A stretch of DNA of 64,000 nucleotides, from positions 141,081 through 205,080 of the forward strand of contig NZ_CABVLY010000011.1 of NCBI RefSeq assembly GCF_902498995.1. The letters are read 5' to 3'. Positions 46,312 through 55,999 of this stretch are shown piece after piece. Both the position numbers and the translations under genes were made by a program. Position 1 is the first letter of the stretch; every line of letters starts with the position of its first letter. The notes beneath the pieces are model-generated. The model did not search any database, had not been told where the DNA came from, and saw nothing but the letters and a program-made list of their open reading frames with translations. The stretch comes from Burkholderia anthina. GTDB lineage: Bacteria > Pseudomonadota > Gammaproteobacteria > Burkholderiales > Burkholderiaceae.

Positions 46312-47025
46312 TCAGCGCTGCGAGTCCCAGAGCGTGCGCCCGAAGAACGTGAGCGTGCGATCCCATGCGAACTGCGACCACACCGGATCGAACTGCGTGC
46401 CGCCGATGCGGCCGGGCCCGACGGCCGTTTCGTTCGCGAACGCGTGATGCGCGAGATAACGATGGAACTCGATGTCGACCTTGGCATCGGTCAGCTTCTT
46501 CTCCAGCGCATCGACCTGGTCGATCGCGAAGAACGCATCCTGCGTGCCCCAGTGACCCATCAGCGGCACCTTGATCTTCGACGGATCGAGATAGTCGAGC
46601 GGGGGGAAGCCGTACCACGTGACGCCGGCGTCCGCATCGGCGAACTGCAGCGACAGCAGCGTCAGAGCGCCGCCCATGCAGAAGCCCGTGACGGCAACGC
46701 GCGACGCGCGCGTCTTCAGGTATTGCACCGCGCCGGGGATGTCCTGCGACGCGGCGTCGCCGAAATCGAGCCCGGTCATCAGATGGTGCGCTTCTTCCTC
46801 CTCGACCGTCGACTTGCCGCGATACAGGTCGGGCACGAGCGCGAAGTAGCCGCAGCGCGCGAGCCGGTCGGCGACGCCGCGGATCTGGTCGTTCAACCCC
46901 CACCATTCCTGGATGACGACGACCGCGGGCGCGCCTTCGGTCTTTTCCGGCGTAGCGAGGTAGCCCTGCAGTTCCTGGCCGTCCGGGCGGCGAAACTTGA
47001 TCATGGAACCGGATGTTTGAGACAT
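46312..47025 (-). CDS. Dienelactone hydrolase family protein
   Basis: A 237-residue alpha/beta hydrolase of the dienelactone hydrolase family. VVVIQEWWGLNDQIRGVADRLA, the nucleophile elbow GFCMGGA (catalytic Cys), an Asp in WGTQDAFF and the His in HHAFANE form the triad. The family opens dienelactones of chlorocatechol breakdown, but many members have other ester or lactone substrates. Start 47025 is chosen; longer frames have improbable residues. Confidence 0.88.
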   Translation of the reverse strand: MSQTSGSMIKFRRPDGQELQGYLATPEKTEGAPAVVVIQEWWGLNDQIRGVADRLARCGYFALVPDLYRGKSTVEEEEAHHLMTGLDFGDAASQDIPGAVQYLKTRASRVAVTGFCMGGALTLLSLQFADADAGVTWYGFPPLDYLDPSKIKVPLMGHWGTQDAFFAIDQVDALEKKLTDAKVDIEFHRYLAHHAFANETAVGPGRIGGTQFDPVWSQFAWDRTLTFFGRTLWDSQR

Positions 47026-47255
47026 GAAACCGCTCCTTTTCGAAAAATGCGATGAGTGCGGCATCGGGTCGGCCAGCGAGTGCGGTATGCCCGGTGATTC
47101 GAGGCGTCGCTCGCGTTCGCTTTGGCCGGCGTCGACCACGCGGCCATTCTATGCGCAAACGCCGGCAGTCTGCGTGAACGGTGTGACGCGGCGTCCGTTC
47201 CGCGCTATCGCGTCGATCGACCGTCGTGGAAGGGTGGTTTCATGCACCCAAAGTG

Positions 47256-47291
47256 AAACACCCCGCCCCGATGAACGGGAGCGGGGTGTTT
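47256..47291. terminator. Terminator-like hairpin downstream of DUF4148 gene
   Basis: An 11-bp perfect stem, AAACACCCCGC with GCGGGGTGTTT, 14-base loop. It follows the minus-strand DUF4148 gene by about 60 bases and lies before the dienelactone hydrolase gene. The A/T at stem ends can serve either strand. Confidence 0.7.
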
Positions 47292-47349
47292 CGTCGACAG
47301 CGGGCGTAACGGGGCATGCGCCAGGGGGGACGCGCCGCGTGCGCGGGCC

Positions 47350-47661
47350 TTACTGACCGAAATAGACCGAGTCGCGCGCGTTCTGCTTGACTGCGATCAC
47401 GCGCCCGGCGCGCGCGCTGGCCGCAGCCTGCGCGCCGTAACCGGTTGCGTCGTTGTTCGTCACGCGCGCTTGTGCGGTGTGCAGCGCATTCGGGTAGTGA
47501 GCGTCGGAAACTTCCGGCTTGTAGCCGGCCTGTTCGAGCTGAACCAGTTCCGCGCGAACCTGGGCTCGCGTGAGTTCGCCCGACGGATTCGATTGTGCGA
47601 ACGCGCCAAACGATGCGGTGAGGGCGGTGGCGGCGGCGACTGCGTAGATGAACGACTTCAT
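47350..47661 (-). CDS. DUF4148 secreted small protein
   Basis: A 103-residue protein. The signal peptide (about 1-23) ends FGAFAQ. The DUF4148 motif follows: [45 protein letters not shown] precedes the ATG by 6 bases. Paralogue of the gene at 40841. The function is unknown; probably periplasmic. Confidence 0.88.
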   Translation of the reverse strand: MKSFIYAVAAATALTASFGAFAQSNPSGELTRAQVRAELVQLEQAGYKPEVSDAHYPNALHTAQARVTNNDATGYGAQAAASARAGRVIAVKQNARDSVYFGQ

Positions 47662-48152
47662 GATGACCTCCGGTTTAGTAGATTTCGCGCTTCGCTTGTT
47701 GCGTTCAGCGGTTGATTGCATCGTAGCGATCGCGTTACCGGTCGGAAATAGGCGTTCCAGCGAATGATTATTGCAACTGAGTAAACGATTGGAATGGCGT
47801 GCGGGATTTCGTCTGACGATTGAAGGGGGTGAAGGGCAATCGAGGTCTTGCGAGATCGCATGTCTGCATGCGGGATTGCCGAGGCGGGACGTAATTCGCT
47901 CCTTCTGGCCGGTGGTGACGTACCCGGATTGCGCGATGGTCATCTGTCGCTGCGATTCGCGGCGGGGACGTATCGCGGCCACATGCAGAGTACGGTCGAC
48001 ATGACGATATATTGAATCGGACACCGAAGCATTGCAGGCGGACGCGGAAATGCTCCGGCACAATGGCGTTGCCACAGAGGGCTGCCTCTATTTTCACGCA
48101 TGATTCACGCATGAAGCAGAACGTTCATACCGCTTCGCCGCCCCGTGCCGGA
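47662..48152. other. Intergenic stretch, no gene seen
   Basis: 491 bases between the DUF4148 start and the end of the GlxA-type regulator gene. It should contain the DUF4148 promoter and a terminator for the regulator; neither was pinned down. Confidence 0.45.
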
Positions 48153-49118
48153 TCACGCTTCAACGACCGCCTGTCGTTTCCGGTATTCGGCCGGCGTGAT
48201 CCCGACATGCCGGACGAACGCTCTTCGGAGCGTATCGACATTCGCGAAACCGCATTTCGCGGCGATCTGCTTCGGCGTGTCATGTCCGTTTTCGAGCAAC
48301 TGGCGAGCCGCCGAGATGCGAGTCGTTTCGACCCAGGCGGCGGGCGTCATCCCGACCTCCGCGCGAAAGAGCCGCGCGAAGTGACGCGGGCTCATCCCCG
48401 CATGCTTCGCGAGCTCGGCCACCGAGTGTTCGAATTCCGGATGACCGGCGATCCAGCGCTGGACTTCCTGCAGGACCGAGCGCCCGGCCGGGCGCGCCTC
48501 GCCGCTACGGCTGAACTGGAGTTGCCCGCCCGGGCGCTTGAAGAACATGACCAGTTGCGCGGCGACGCGCCGCGCGATTTCCCGGCCGAGGTCCTCCTCG
48601 ACCAGCGCGAGCGCGAGATCGAGGCCGGCCGTAACGCCGGCACCGGTACGCAGCTTGCCATCCCGTACGTACAGCGCGTCTGCTTCGACAGCGAGCGACG
48701 GATAGGCTTCGGCGAGCGCGTCGGCGGCGGCCCAGCGCGTCGTCAGGCGTCGTCCTTTCAGTAGCCCGGTCGCGGCGAGGATGAATGCGCCCGTGCAGAT
48801 CGACCCGTAGCGTTTGCTTTGCACGGCGGCCGATCTGAGCCATGCGAGAACGTCGGTCCGCAGTGCGATGCGGGGCGCGCCGGGCGCACCAGCGACGAGC
48901 AGCGTGTCGATCCGATCGGGGATGTCCGGCGCGATCCAGTCGGCCAGCAATTGCGCGCCCGATGAACTGCGGATCGGACCTGACGTGGTCGCGATGATCC
49001 GTGTCGTATAGAACGGCTTGCCGCATTCGGCGTTTGCCTGTGCGAATACGTCGAGTGGAGCGGCGACGTCGAGCAGTTGTACGCCCGGTACCGCGAGAAT
49101 ACCAACGACCTTCGGCAT
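48153..49118 (-). CDS. GlxA-family regulator (DJ-1/PfpI domain plus AraC HTH)
   Basis: A 321-residue protein. An N-terminal DJ-1/PfpI-like domain (1-180; VVGILAVPGVQLLDVAAPLDVF, CTGAFILAATGLL with the elbow Cys) is followed by an AraC double HTH (225-321; FARLFRAEVGMTPAAWVETTRISAARQLLE). Regulators of this group sense amino-compound metabolites. It is next to the divergent HD-domain gene (224-bp gap), a possible target. Confidence 0.9.
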   Translation of the reverse strand: MPKVVGILAVPGVQLLDVAAPLDVFAQANAECGKPFYTTRIIATTSGPIRSSSGAQLLADWIAPDIPDRIDTLLVAGAPGAPRIALRTDVLAWLRSAAVQSKRYGSICTGAFILAATGLLKGRRLTTRWAAADALAEAYPSLAVEADALYVRDGKLRTGAGVTAGLDLALALVEEDLGREIARRVAAQLVMFFKRPGGQLQFSRSGEARPAGRSVLQEVQRWIAGHPEFEHSVAELAKHAGMSPRHFARLFRAEVGMTPAAWVETTRISAARQLLENGHDTPKQIAAKCGFANVDTLRRAFVRHVGITPAEYRKRQAVVEA

Positions 49119-49342
49119 GATCGGTTGCGGGTTGTATCCATGTGTCGAACGTGACGCGTAGCAGTATAGACGCGCGGCACTCCGCGATGTGCTGCTGCCT
49201 GCGCGCTTTGAGCGTGCGTTTTTCACGGTTTCGGCAGTCATGGCCGTCGTGCGAGTGAAATGGCAGGATTTGGCGTATTACATCGATTGATGCCACATGT
49301 CGGACTCCGGAGAATCGATGCTGTCTTCAATGGAGGTCGATC

Positions 49343-49984
49343 ATGACTATGAACGTTGCCGGCATCGCCATTCCCGATAGCCAGCTGGTTCGCGAGATCA
49401 CCGAGCTCGTCCGGGATACCGAGTCCGAATTGCTGTTTCATCACTCCAGCCGTGTCTATTACTTCGGCGCACTGGCGGGCCGGCGCCGCGGGCTCGAGTT
49501 CGATCCGGAACTGCTCTATTGCGGCTGCATGTTTCACGACATGGGGCTCACGCATCAACACAGCAGCGCGTGCGAGCGATTCGAAGTGGACGGCGCCAAC
49601 GCCGCGCGCGAGTTCCTGGCGAGCAGGGGCATTTCGCAGCAGGACATCGATGTTGTGTGGACGTCGATCGCACTGCACACCACGCCGGGTATTCCGCAGC
49701 ACATGCATCCGGTCGTCGCGCTCGTGACCGCCGGGGTGGAGATGGACGTGCTCGGGCTGACCTATCCGGAGTACGGCGAAGTCGAGCGCGACGCGGTCGT
49801 CCGTGCGCATCCGCGTACGCCGCATTTCAAGGAAGACATCATTCAGGCGTTCTACGACGGCATCCGTCACAAACCCGATACGACGTTCGGCAATGTGAAG
49901 GCTGACGTACTGGCCGACAAGGACCCGCATTTCCACGCGGGCAACTTCTGCAGCGTGATTCGATCGTCGGCGTGGCCGGGCTGA
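49343..49984 (+). CDS. HD-domain metal-dependent phosphohydrolase-like protein
   Basis: A 213-residue protein with an HD domain: LLFHHSSRVYYFGAL, the CMFHDMGL core pair and a downstream ALHTTPG. The pattern resembles cyanamide hydratase-type HD proteins. GGAGG precedes the ATG by 7 bases. The neighbour is a GlxA-type regulator, divergent, which may control it. Substrate unknown. Confidence 0.85.
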   Translation: MTMNVAGIAIPDSQLVREITELVRDTESELLFHHSSRVYYFGALAGRRRGLEFDPELLYCGCMFHDMGLTHQHSSACERFEVDGANAAREFLASRGISQQDIDVVWTSIALHTTPGIPQHMHPVVALVTAGVEMDVLGLTYPEYGEVERDAVVRAHPRTPHFKEDIIQAFYDGIRHKPDTTFGNVKADVLADKDPHFHAGNFCSVIRSSAWPG

Positions 49985-50031
49985 CGATGGTGGGCCCGGG
50001 GGACTGAGGGAAGCGTTTATCCGTAAGAAAA

Positions 50032-50047
50032 GTTGTTACGTGACAAC
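50032..50047. repeat. Isolated parS-like site
   Basis: GTTGTTACGTGACAAC differs from the perfect parS by one base and lies 15 kb from the parAB cluster, between the HD-domain gene and the toxin-antitoxin pair. Confidence 0.75.
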
Positions 50048-50231
50048 GGTGTAACGTTGGCATCGACTTTATATACTGAATATCGGAAACCGCCTTCCTG
50101 GGCGAATCTTCGATTCGCGCAACCCCGGCGAAACATGGCGGGGAACGACCTGCCAGCACCGGCAGGTGACGGTCCGCAGAGGCTGTCGTCGCCCGGCACC
50201 GGACAAATCCTCGTCTTTCCGGCAAAACGCC

Positions 50232-50253
50232 TATAATGAATGGGCAAATTGCC
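50232..50253 (+). promoter_or_regulatory. Promoter -10 and possible operator of the toxin-antitoxin pair
   Basis: TATAAT (50232-50237) lies 27 bases before the antitoxin start. GGCAA-A-TTGCC (50243-50253), an inverted repeat, follows at once and overlaps the expected transcription start, a good place for repression by the antitoxin. No -35 is clear. Confidence 0.55.
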
Positions 50254-50264
50254 GGAGAGAGGTC

Positions 50265-50720
50265 ATGAGCACCATTGCGTTCCATCCTTCGGGCGTCGCG
50301 CATCCGCGTCAGGCCGAATTCACGATACTCGAGCAGTTGCTCGCGATTCGCGTCCGCTCGGGCGCCGATCTTGCCGAGCTGGCGAGCGCTCGGGTCGACG
50401 TCGCGGTGATCGACCGGCTGTCGGAGCATGGCCTGAAGTCGGACGAACTCGCGTTTATCATCCCGCGGCGCACGCTGAGCCATCGTCGTCAGTCGCACGA
50501 GCGCCTGTCGCCGGAGGAGTCCGACAAGGCGATCCGTCTTGCGCGCATCGTCGCGCAGGCGACGGCCACGTTCGGCGACCAGGACAAGGCAATGGCGTGG
50601 CTGCGCAACGGGCTCCAGCGCTTCGGCGGCCGCACGTCGCTGGACATGTCGAGTACCGAGCATGGCGCGCGGCTCGTCGAAGAGGTTCTCACGCAGGTCG
50701 ACGAGGGGTACTTCGCTTGA
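50265..50720 (+). CDS. Xre/MbcA/ParS-type antitoxin
   Basis: A 151-residue protein. The N-terminal part carries a Xre-like HTH (LSEHGLKSDELAFIIPRRTLSHRRQS) and the C-terminal part the DUF2384 toxin-binding domain (ATFGDQDKAMAWLRNGLQRFGGRTSLDMSS). GAGAGAGG precedes the ATG. It would neutralise the RES toxin downstream and repress the operon. The stop overlaps the toxin's start. Confidence 0.92.
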   Translation: MSTIAFHPSGVAHPRQAEFTILEQLLAIRVRSGADLAELASARVDVAVIDRLSEHGLKSDELAFIIPRRTLSHRRQSHERLSPEESDKAIRLARIVAQATATFGDQDKAMAWLRNGLQRFGGRTSLDMSSTEHGARLVEEVLTQVDEGYFA

Positions 50721-51196
50721 CGACGTTGTGGCGGATCAGCAATTACGCGGACCTCAAAGGCATCGGCGGATTGCGTGCCGGCGGGCGCTGGCATTTTGCC
50801 GGGCAGCCCGTCGTCTATCTCGCCGAGCATCCGGCGCTCGCGTTGCTCGAGACGCTCGTGCACTTTGAAATCACCACGGTTGCGCAATTGCCGAGCGGTT
50901 ACCAGTTGCTTCGCGTCGAGGCGCCCGAATCGGTGGACGTCGCCGAGATCGTGGAAGGCGATGCGCCGGCCGACTGGCGAACCGACATCGACTGGACCCG
51001 CAGCGCCGGCACCGAATGGCTGCACACGCAGCCGAGCGCACTGCTGCGCGTACCGAGCGTCGTCGTGCCGCATGCGCACAATTTCCTGCTCAATCCGCTG
51101 CACCCGGACGCATCCGCAATCCGCATCGCCGAAGTCATGCAGTCGCCGTACGACAGCCGGATCCTGCGGCTCGTCCAGTCGAACACGGGCGAATAG
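50717..51196 (+). CDS. RES-domain toxin
   Basis: A 159-residue RES-domain protein starting at TTG 50717, overlapping the antitoxin stop (TTGA). GGLRAGGRWHFAGQPVVYLAEHPALALLE carries the conserved Arg, Tyr and Glu of the active site. RES toxins degrade NAD+ in the cell. The pair is a complete type II toxin-antitoxin module that could stabilise the replicon. Confidence 0.92.
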   Translation: MTTLWRISNYADLKGIGGLRAGGRWHFAGQPVVYLAEHPALALLETLVHFEITTVAQLPSGYQLLRVEAPESVDVAEIVEGDAPADWRTDIDWTRSAGTEWLHTQPSALLRVPSVVVPHAHNFLLNPLHPDASAIRIAEVMQSPYDSRILRLVQSNTGE

Positions 51197-51230
51197 GCGC
51201 CGCTGCGCGTCGCCGTGTGCGCCAGCGCGA

Positions 51231-52166
51231 TCAGCGTTCGCGTGCGGCGCGGTCCGCAGCCGCATCGGGTGCCAGCGTCTGACGGATCCGCGTGACCGTT
51301 CGCGAGCTGGCCAGGCCGAGCATCGCGGTGACGGCGGCATGCGGATGACCATCGAGCAACTGCCGGCGCGCATACGTATTGCGCAGCACGCGCGGGCTCA
51401 TGTCCGCCGCATGAAAGCCGATTGCAGTCAGCGCATCGCGCACGACGAGCAGCAGAAACATGTCGTTCATTGCGCCGCCGCGCGGGGCGGGAAACAGTCG
51501 TCCCGATGCGGGCGCATCGGACGACATCGATCGCCATGCGGCGAGCGGCGCCCGCGCGAACGGGGCGAGTGCGAGCGTCCGCTCGGGCCGGGCGCGATGG
51601 CGCGGCACGGTGAGCGATGGCGGCCGCGCATCGAGATCGAGCGCGCCGTACGTCACCGCACGCATCTCGGCCGACGTGATCCCGCTCGAGAGCAGCAGCG
51701 CGACGATCGCGCGATTCCGGCACGCGGCCGGCGAGTCCGCCGGTTGCGGCTGCACATGGCGCTGCAGCGCGGCATCGGCATCGGACGGCAGGCAGCACGG
51801 TTCGGGTTCGCCATCCGGCCACGCGAGATCGCGCGTCGCCCGGCCGGCAGGGTGGTGCGTCCGCACGCCGGCTTCGACCAGATGCCGGCTTAGCCGGTCG
51901 ATCAGCTTCGCGTAGCGAACGCGTGTCGACGTGCCGGGCGCACAGGTGCGTTCGAGTTCCGCCAGAAATGCCGCGACGTGCTCGGGGCCGAAGGTGGCCG
52001 GCGATACGTGGTGCGCGATCAGATGACGCAGGAACCGGTCGAACATCGCCACGTGCTGCACGATCGAGCGCGGCGCGAATGGCCGGCGGCCGGCACCGGT
52101 CGCGGCCGTTTCCTGCCACGCGCGGAACGCGCCGACGGGATCGTGAGTCCAGCGATTCGTGTCCAT
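51231..52166 (-). CDS. Tyrosine recombinase-like protein with degenerate active site
   Basis: A 311-residue protein. The N-terminal SAM-like domain (25-105, PRSIVQHVAMFDRFLRHLIAHHV) and catalytic-domain shape (150-295) fit phage/Xer integrases. The active-site boxes are changed: the Arg-I position reads GITSAE, box II reads RVLRNTY (only the Arg kept), LGH is LGL, and no Tyr follows in the usual place. It is probably not catalytic as a classical recombinase and may be a relic or a DNA-binding derivative. It lies just after the RES toxin, convergent with it. Confidence 0.75.
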   Translation of the reverse strand: MDTNRWTHDPVGAFRAWQETAATGAGRRPFAPRSIVQHVAMFDRFLRHLIAHHVSPATFGPEHVAAFLAELERTCAPGTSTRVRYAKLIDRLSRHLVEAGVRTHHPAGRATRDLAWPDGEPEPCCLPSDADAALQRHVQPQPADSPAACRNRAIVALLLSSGITSAEMRAVTYGALDLDARPPSLTVPRHRARPERTLALAPFARAPLAAWRSMSSDAPASGRLFPAPRGGAMNDMFLLLVVRDALTAIGFHAADMSPRVLRNTYARRQLLDGHPHAAVTAMLGLASSRTVTRIRQTLAPDAAADRAARER

Positions 52167-52248
52167 TCGCGATTTATATCCGGAACACGGTGGTGCCGGC
52201 AATCGTCGCGACGTTCGATGCGTCTGCCGGCGCGATGAAATCGATGGT

Positions 52249-52770
52249 TCAACGCGCGGTGCGGGCCGCGTCAGGCCCGTCGACCCCGTCGTTGTGCATC
52301 GTCAGATAGACGAGCACGAGCAGCAGCGTGATGAAGAAGCGAAACGCGTCCGGCACGCCGTTCCATTGCTTCGACATCCACATGCCGAACCATTCGCCGC
52401 CGATCGACATGAATCCGACCTGCCAGGTGAGGAAGCCGAGCGTCAGCTCGGCGATCGCGCACGATTTGGCGGCGCGAAATGCCGCGTCGTTCGCGCGTCG
52501 CGCGCGAAGCAGCCGGATACCGCCGATCCAGCACAGGATGGCCGTCAGCGTTTCCATCGAGATGATCGCGACATAGCCGGCGTGATGAACCCACGGCGTA
52601 TCGATGGCGCGATACATGATGCCGTTGCCGGGAAAGGTCGTGTCCATCAGAAAGACGTGGTGCACGAACGCGAAATTCGTCGCGTAATCGGTCATGTTGC
52701 CGAACGCGACGAGCGAGGCGAAGAAAGCCATGGCGAGCACCATGGCGGCCTTGGAAAGGCGAACGATCAT
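52249..52770 (-). CDS. DUF2165 family membrane protein
   Basis: A 173-residue protein with about four hydrophobic segments. Motifs FGNMTDYATNFAFVHHVFLMDTTF, WVHHAGYVAII and WFGMWMSKQWNG are typical of DUF2165 small inner-membrane proteins of unknown function. GGAGTCCG precedes the ATG. Confidence 0.88.
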   Translation of the reverse strand: MIVRLSKAAMVLAMAFFASLVAFGNMTDYATNFAFVHHVFLMDTTFPGNGIMYRAIDTPWVHHAGYVAIISMETLTAILCWIGGIRLLRARRANDAAFRAAKSCAIAELTLGFLTWQVGFMSIGGEWFGMWMSKQWNGVPDAFRFFITLLLVLVYLTMHNDGVDGPDAARTAR

Positions 52771-53243
52771 AACGGACTCCGAAGTGAATATGCGCGTGCA
52801 CGTGTGAGCGCGCGGTGCTGAACCGACGTTGGGGACGATACTCGAGACAGCGTTTCCGGCCGCGCCGGTGGATGTGCGTGCGTGGGCACGGCGGCGCGGA
52901 GATCGGGACTGGAAAACCTGAAGCCGGCGCAGCGTCGAGGAGACGCCCGTGCCGGCTGGATCGAGTGCCCGCGCCAGGAGGGTGCGGCGATTGTCGGCGC
53001 AAGCGCGGGCGTCGTCAAGTGAGGCCGTTTCGCGGCGCAGCACGACGCAGCTCATGCGTGTCGCGCGATTCCGCGTGCAGGTTCGGTGACGTTACACACA
53101 CACAACCGCCGGTCACATCGCATCATTTCCTTATTGCGCAAAAAAATCCGTTCGTGGGACTATCGACTGCACTGCCCGCGCACCGAGGGGGTCGCAGGCA
53201 GCGTGACGAACATCGCAACGACCTACAAGAACATCGACAGACA
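52771..53243. other. Divergent intergenic stretch, no gene seen
   Basis: 473 bases between DUF2165 (minus) and ggt (plus). It presumably contains both promoters; an AT-rich patch around 53126-53146 is the best candidate for the ggt side. Confidence 0.45.
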
Positions 53244-55232
53244 ATGAACAGAACAGCGATCTTCCCGTATGCGTCCGCACTGGTTGCAGCCGCCATGATG
53301 ACGGCATGCGGCGGTAACGACATCGAAAACGACGCAGGCGCGACGCCGGCGCCCGGATCCGACGCGAGCTGCCTCGCGCTCGACAACAGCGGTTCGACGG
53401 TCGTCGTCGGCTCGAACCAGCCGGGCGATCCGTCGCTGCCCGAGGCCGCGTCGGGCTACCGCACCGGCATGAAACCCGTCTATGCAAAAACCTACCTCGT
53501 CGCGACCTCGAACGCGTATGCGAGCGCGGCCGGTTGCGCGGTGCTGAAGCGGGGTGGCACGGCCGCCGATGCGGCGGTCGCCGTGCAGGCCGTGCTGGGT
53601 CTGACGGTGCCGGAGGCGACGGGCCTCGGGTCGGGCGGCGTGCTGCTCTACTACGATGCGCGCGGCAAGACGCTGCAGGCGTACGACGGACGGGAAACCG
53701 CACCGGCCGCTGCAACGGAGAACTACCTGCGCTACGTCGACGACCAGAGCGACCAGTCGGCGCCGCAGCCGAACGCGCGTGCAAGCGGCCGTTCGATCGG
53801 CACGATCGGCGTGCCGAGGCTCATCGAGGCATTGCAGCAGGATCACGGCAAGCTCCCGTGGCAGGGCCTGTTCGGCGACGCGATCACGCTCGCGACCAAC
53901 GGCTTTCCGACCGGCGGCCGGCTGGCCGACGCGATCGCATCGAACGCCGCGAACCTGAAACGCGATCCCGAGGCCGCCGCGTATTTCCTGAACGCGGACG
54001 GTTCGCCGAAAACGCTCGGCACGGTACTGAAGAACCCGGCTTACGCACGCACGCTGACGCTGATGGCGCAGTCCGGTGCGAATGCGCTGTACACAGGGCA
54101 GATCGCGCAGGACATCGTTGCGAAGATCGCGACGGCGAAGGGCGCGGACGGTTCGACGATCACGCCGGGCAAGACGACCGTCGCGGATCTGGCCGCATAC
54201 CAGGCGAAGCGCCGCGAATCCGTGTGCACGACCTATCGCAGCTACTGGGTATGCGGGATGCCGCCGCCGTCTTCAGGCGGTATTGCGGTTGCATCGGCGC
54301 TCGGCATTCTCGAGAACTTCGACCTGAAGCCGATGAAGCCGATGGCGATCGATCTGGAAGGCGGCAAGCCGACCGTCGCCGGCGTGCATCTCGTGACCGA
54401 AGCCGAGCGTCTCGCGTATGCCGACCGCGACAAGTACGTGGCCGATACGGATTTCGTGCCGCTGCCGGGCGGCACGTGGGACACGTTGCTGAACAAGCCG
54501 TACCTGAAGTCGCGTGCGGCGCTGATCGACACGAGCAAGAGCATGGGAACCGCGCAACCGGGCGATCTCGGCTCGGTGCCGCTCGGTGTCGACACGACGC
54601 TGATCGAGCACGGCACCAACCAGTTCACGATCGTCGATGGCGACGGCAGCGTGTTGAGTGCGACGACGACCGTCGAGTCGAGCATGGGCTCGTTTCACAT
54701 GACCAACGGCTTCCTGCTGAACAACCAGCTGACCGATTTCTCGGCGAACCCGGTCGACAGCGCCGGCAATCCGGTGGCGAACCGCCTGCAACCCGGCAAG
54801 CGGCCGCGCAGCTCGATGGCGCCGACGATCGTGTTCGGCAAGGCCGCCGATGGTTCGCGTGGTGCCTTCGTGATGGCCACCGGTTCGCCGGGCGGCGGTA
54901 CGATTCCGCAGTACGTGGTCAAGACGCTCGTCGGCGCGCTCGACTGGGGGCTCGATGCGCAGCAATCCGCGGGGCTCGTCGATTTCGGCGCGAGCAACAG
55001 CCCGACGACGACCATCGGCGGCGAACATCCGAACGTCGACGCATCGAACAATGGCGCGAACGATCCGCTGATCACGGGGCTCGTCGCGCTCGGCCACAAG
55101 GTGTCGACGTCCGCACAGGCGAGCGGCGTCAACACGGTGATGCGCGTGACGCTCGGGCAGGCGAGCGTGTTGCAGGGCGGCACCGATCCGCGTCGCGAAG
55201 GCGTCGTGCTGGGCGACACGTTCAGACCGTAA
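53244..55232 (+). CDS. ggt: Gamma-glutamyltranspeptidase, lipoprotein form
   Basis: A 662-residue Ntn-hydrolase precursor. A lipobox (MMTACGG, Cys about residue 21) directs it to a membrane. GSGGVLLYYD, MPPPSSGGIA, the self-cleaving Thr458 in GTNQFTIVD, RPRSSMAPTIV and the GSPGGGTIP loop are all present. It cleaves glutathione and other gamma-glutamyl compounds in the periplasm. A long Asp/Ser-rich linker follows the lipobox. Confidence 0.93.
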   Translation: MNRTAIFPYASALVAAAMMTACGGNDIENDAGATPAPGSDASCLALDNSGSTVVVGSNQPGDPSLPEAASGYRTGMKPVYAKTYLVATSNAYASAAGCAVLKRGGTAADAAVAVQAVLGLTVPEATGLGSGGVLLYYDARGKTLQAYDGRETAPAAATENYLRYVDDQSDQSAPQPNARASGRSIGTIGVPRLIEALQQDHGKLPWQGLFGDAITLATNGFPTGGRLADAIASNAANLKRDPEAAAYFLNADGSPKTLGTVLKNPAYARTLTLMAQSGANALYTGQIAQDIVAKIATAKGADGSTITPGKTTVADLAAYQAKRRESVCTTYRSYWVCGMPPPSSGGIAVASALGILENFDLKPMKPMAIDLEGGKPTVAGVHLVTEAERLAYADRDKYVADTDFVPLPGGTWDTLLNKPYLKSRAALIDTSKSMGTAQPGDLGSVPLGVDTTLIEHGTNQFTIVDGDGSVLSATTTVESSMGSFHMTNGFLLNNQLTDFSANPVDSAGNPVANRLQPGKRPRSSMAPTIVFGKAADGSRGAFVMATGSPGGGTIPQYVVKTLVGALDWGLDAQQSAGLVDFGASNSPTTTIGGEHPNVDASNNGANDPLITGLVALGHKVSTSAQASGVNTVMRVTLGQASVLQGGTDPRREGVVLGDTFRP

Positions 55233-55382
55233 ACAGACGGTATCCCGGGACGGCGCGCGGCCCTGGCCTGCCGGCAACGGCAGCGCCGGAGCCGCGCGTC
55301 GCCGATCCGAAAGCCGATGCGGTGCGTCGCGGCAGGGCCGATCGATGAATGGAATCGCCACGTATCGTGGCAAGGGATTGCC

Positions 55383-55751
55383 GTGACGAACCCGCATCTG
55401 CTTGAAATGGACGCAATCCTGTCGGCCCCGGGCTTCTTCGATTTCCTCGGCGACGTCGATTGCGATCGCGTGCTGGACAGTCGCGATGCCGAGCCTTTCG
55501 ATACGCCATGGATGGCAGCGTTCGACGAGGTCGACGGCGATCCGGGCGCCGCGCTCGACAAGCCGGCAGTGGACGTACTGAGGGAAAAGGCGTTCAGGCT
55601 TGCGTTCAGGGCATCGGGGAACGCCGACATTGCGGCATGCGTTGCCGACGACATCGAATTGATCGCGAGAAGCCGGCTGTCGGGTCGTGTCGACGGCTGG
55701 CCGATTCACTTGCTTTGGAATGCATATCAAAATGGCCGCTTCCCGTGCTGA
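55383..55751 (+). CDS. Hypothetical protein
   Basis: A 122-residue acidic protein from GTG 55383 (AAGGGA 6 bases upstream). Composition is normal for a cytoplasmic protein, with a helix-rich second half (DVLREKAFRLAFRASGNADIAACVADDIELIA). No family recognised. It follows ggt by 150 bp. Confidence 0.6.
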   Translation: MTNPHLLEMDAILSAPGFFDFLGDVDCDRVLDSRDAEPFDTPWMAAFDEVDGDPGAALDKPAVDVLREKAFRLAFRASGNADIAACVADDIELIARSRLSGRVDGWPIHLLWNAYQNGRFPC

Positions 55752-55999
55752 CCGATGCCTCGTGCCTGCCGCGCCGATGCGTACCATCGGATGATTCACA
55801 ATCCATGGCTGCACGGCATGTTTGTCAAACAGTGTGAGTCAATCGTCAGCATTTGCAACTGAAGTAACAGTCCCCGCAATTGGGTGGTTTCGGACGTTGG
55901 CGCCGCTACATTAGCTCCACCTGCCGCACGTCGCGGCAAGGCATGCGACAAGCCGCACGAAGGCGGCCCGCAGCAACAACGTCTTTGGGGAGAATGACC

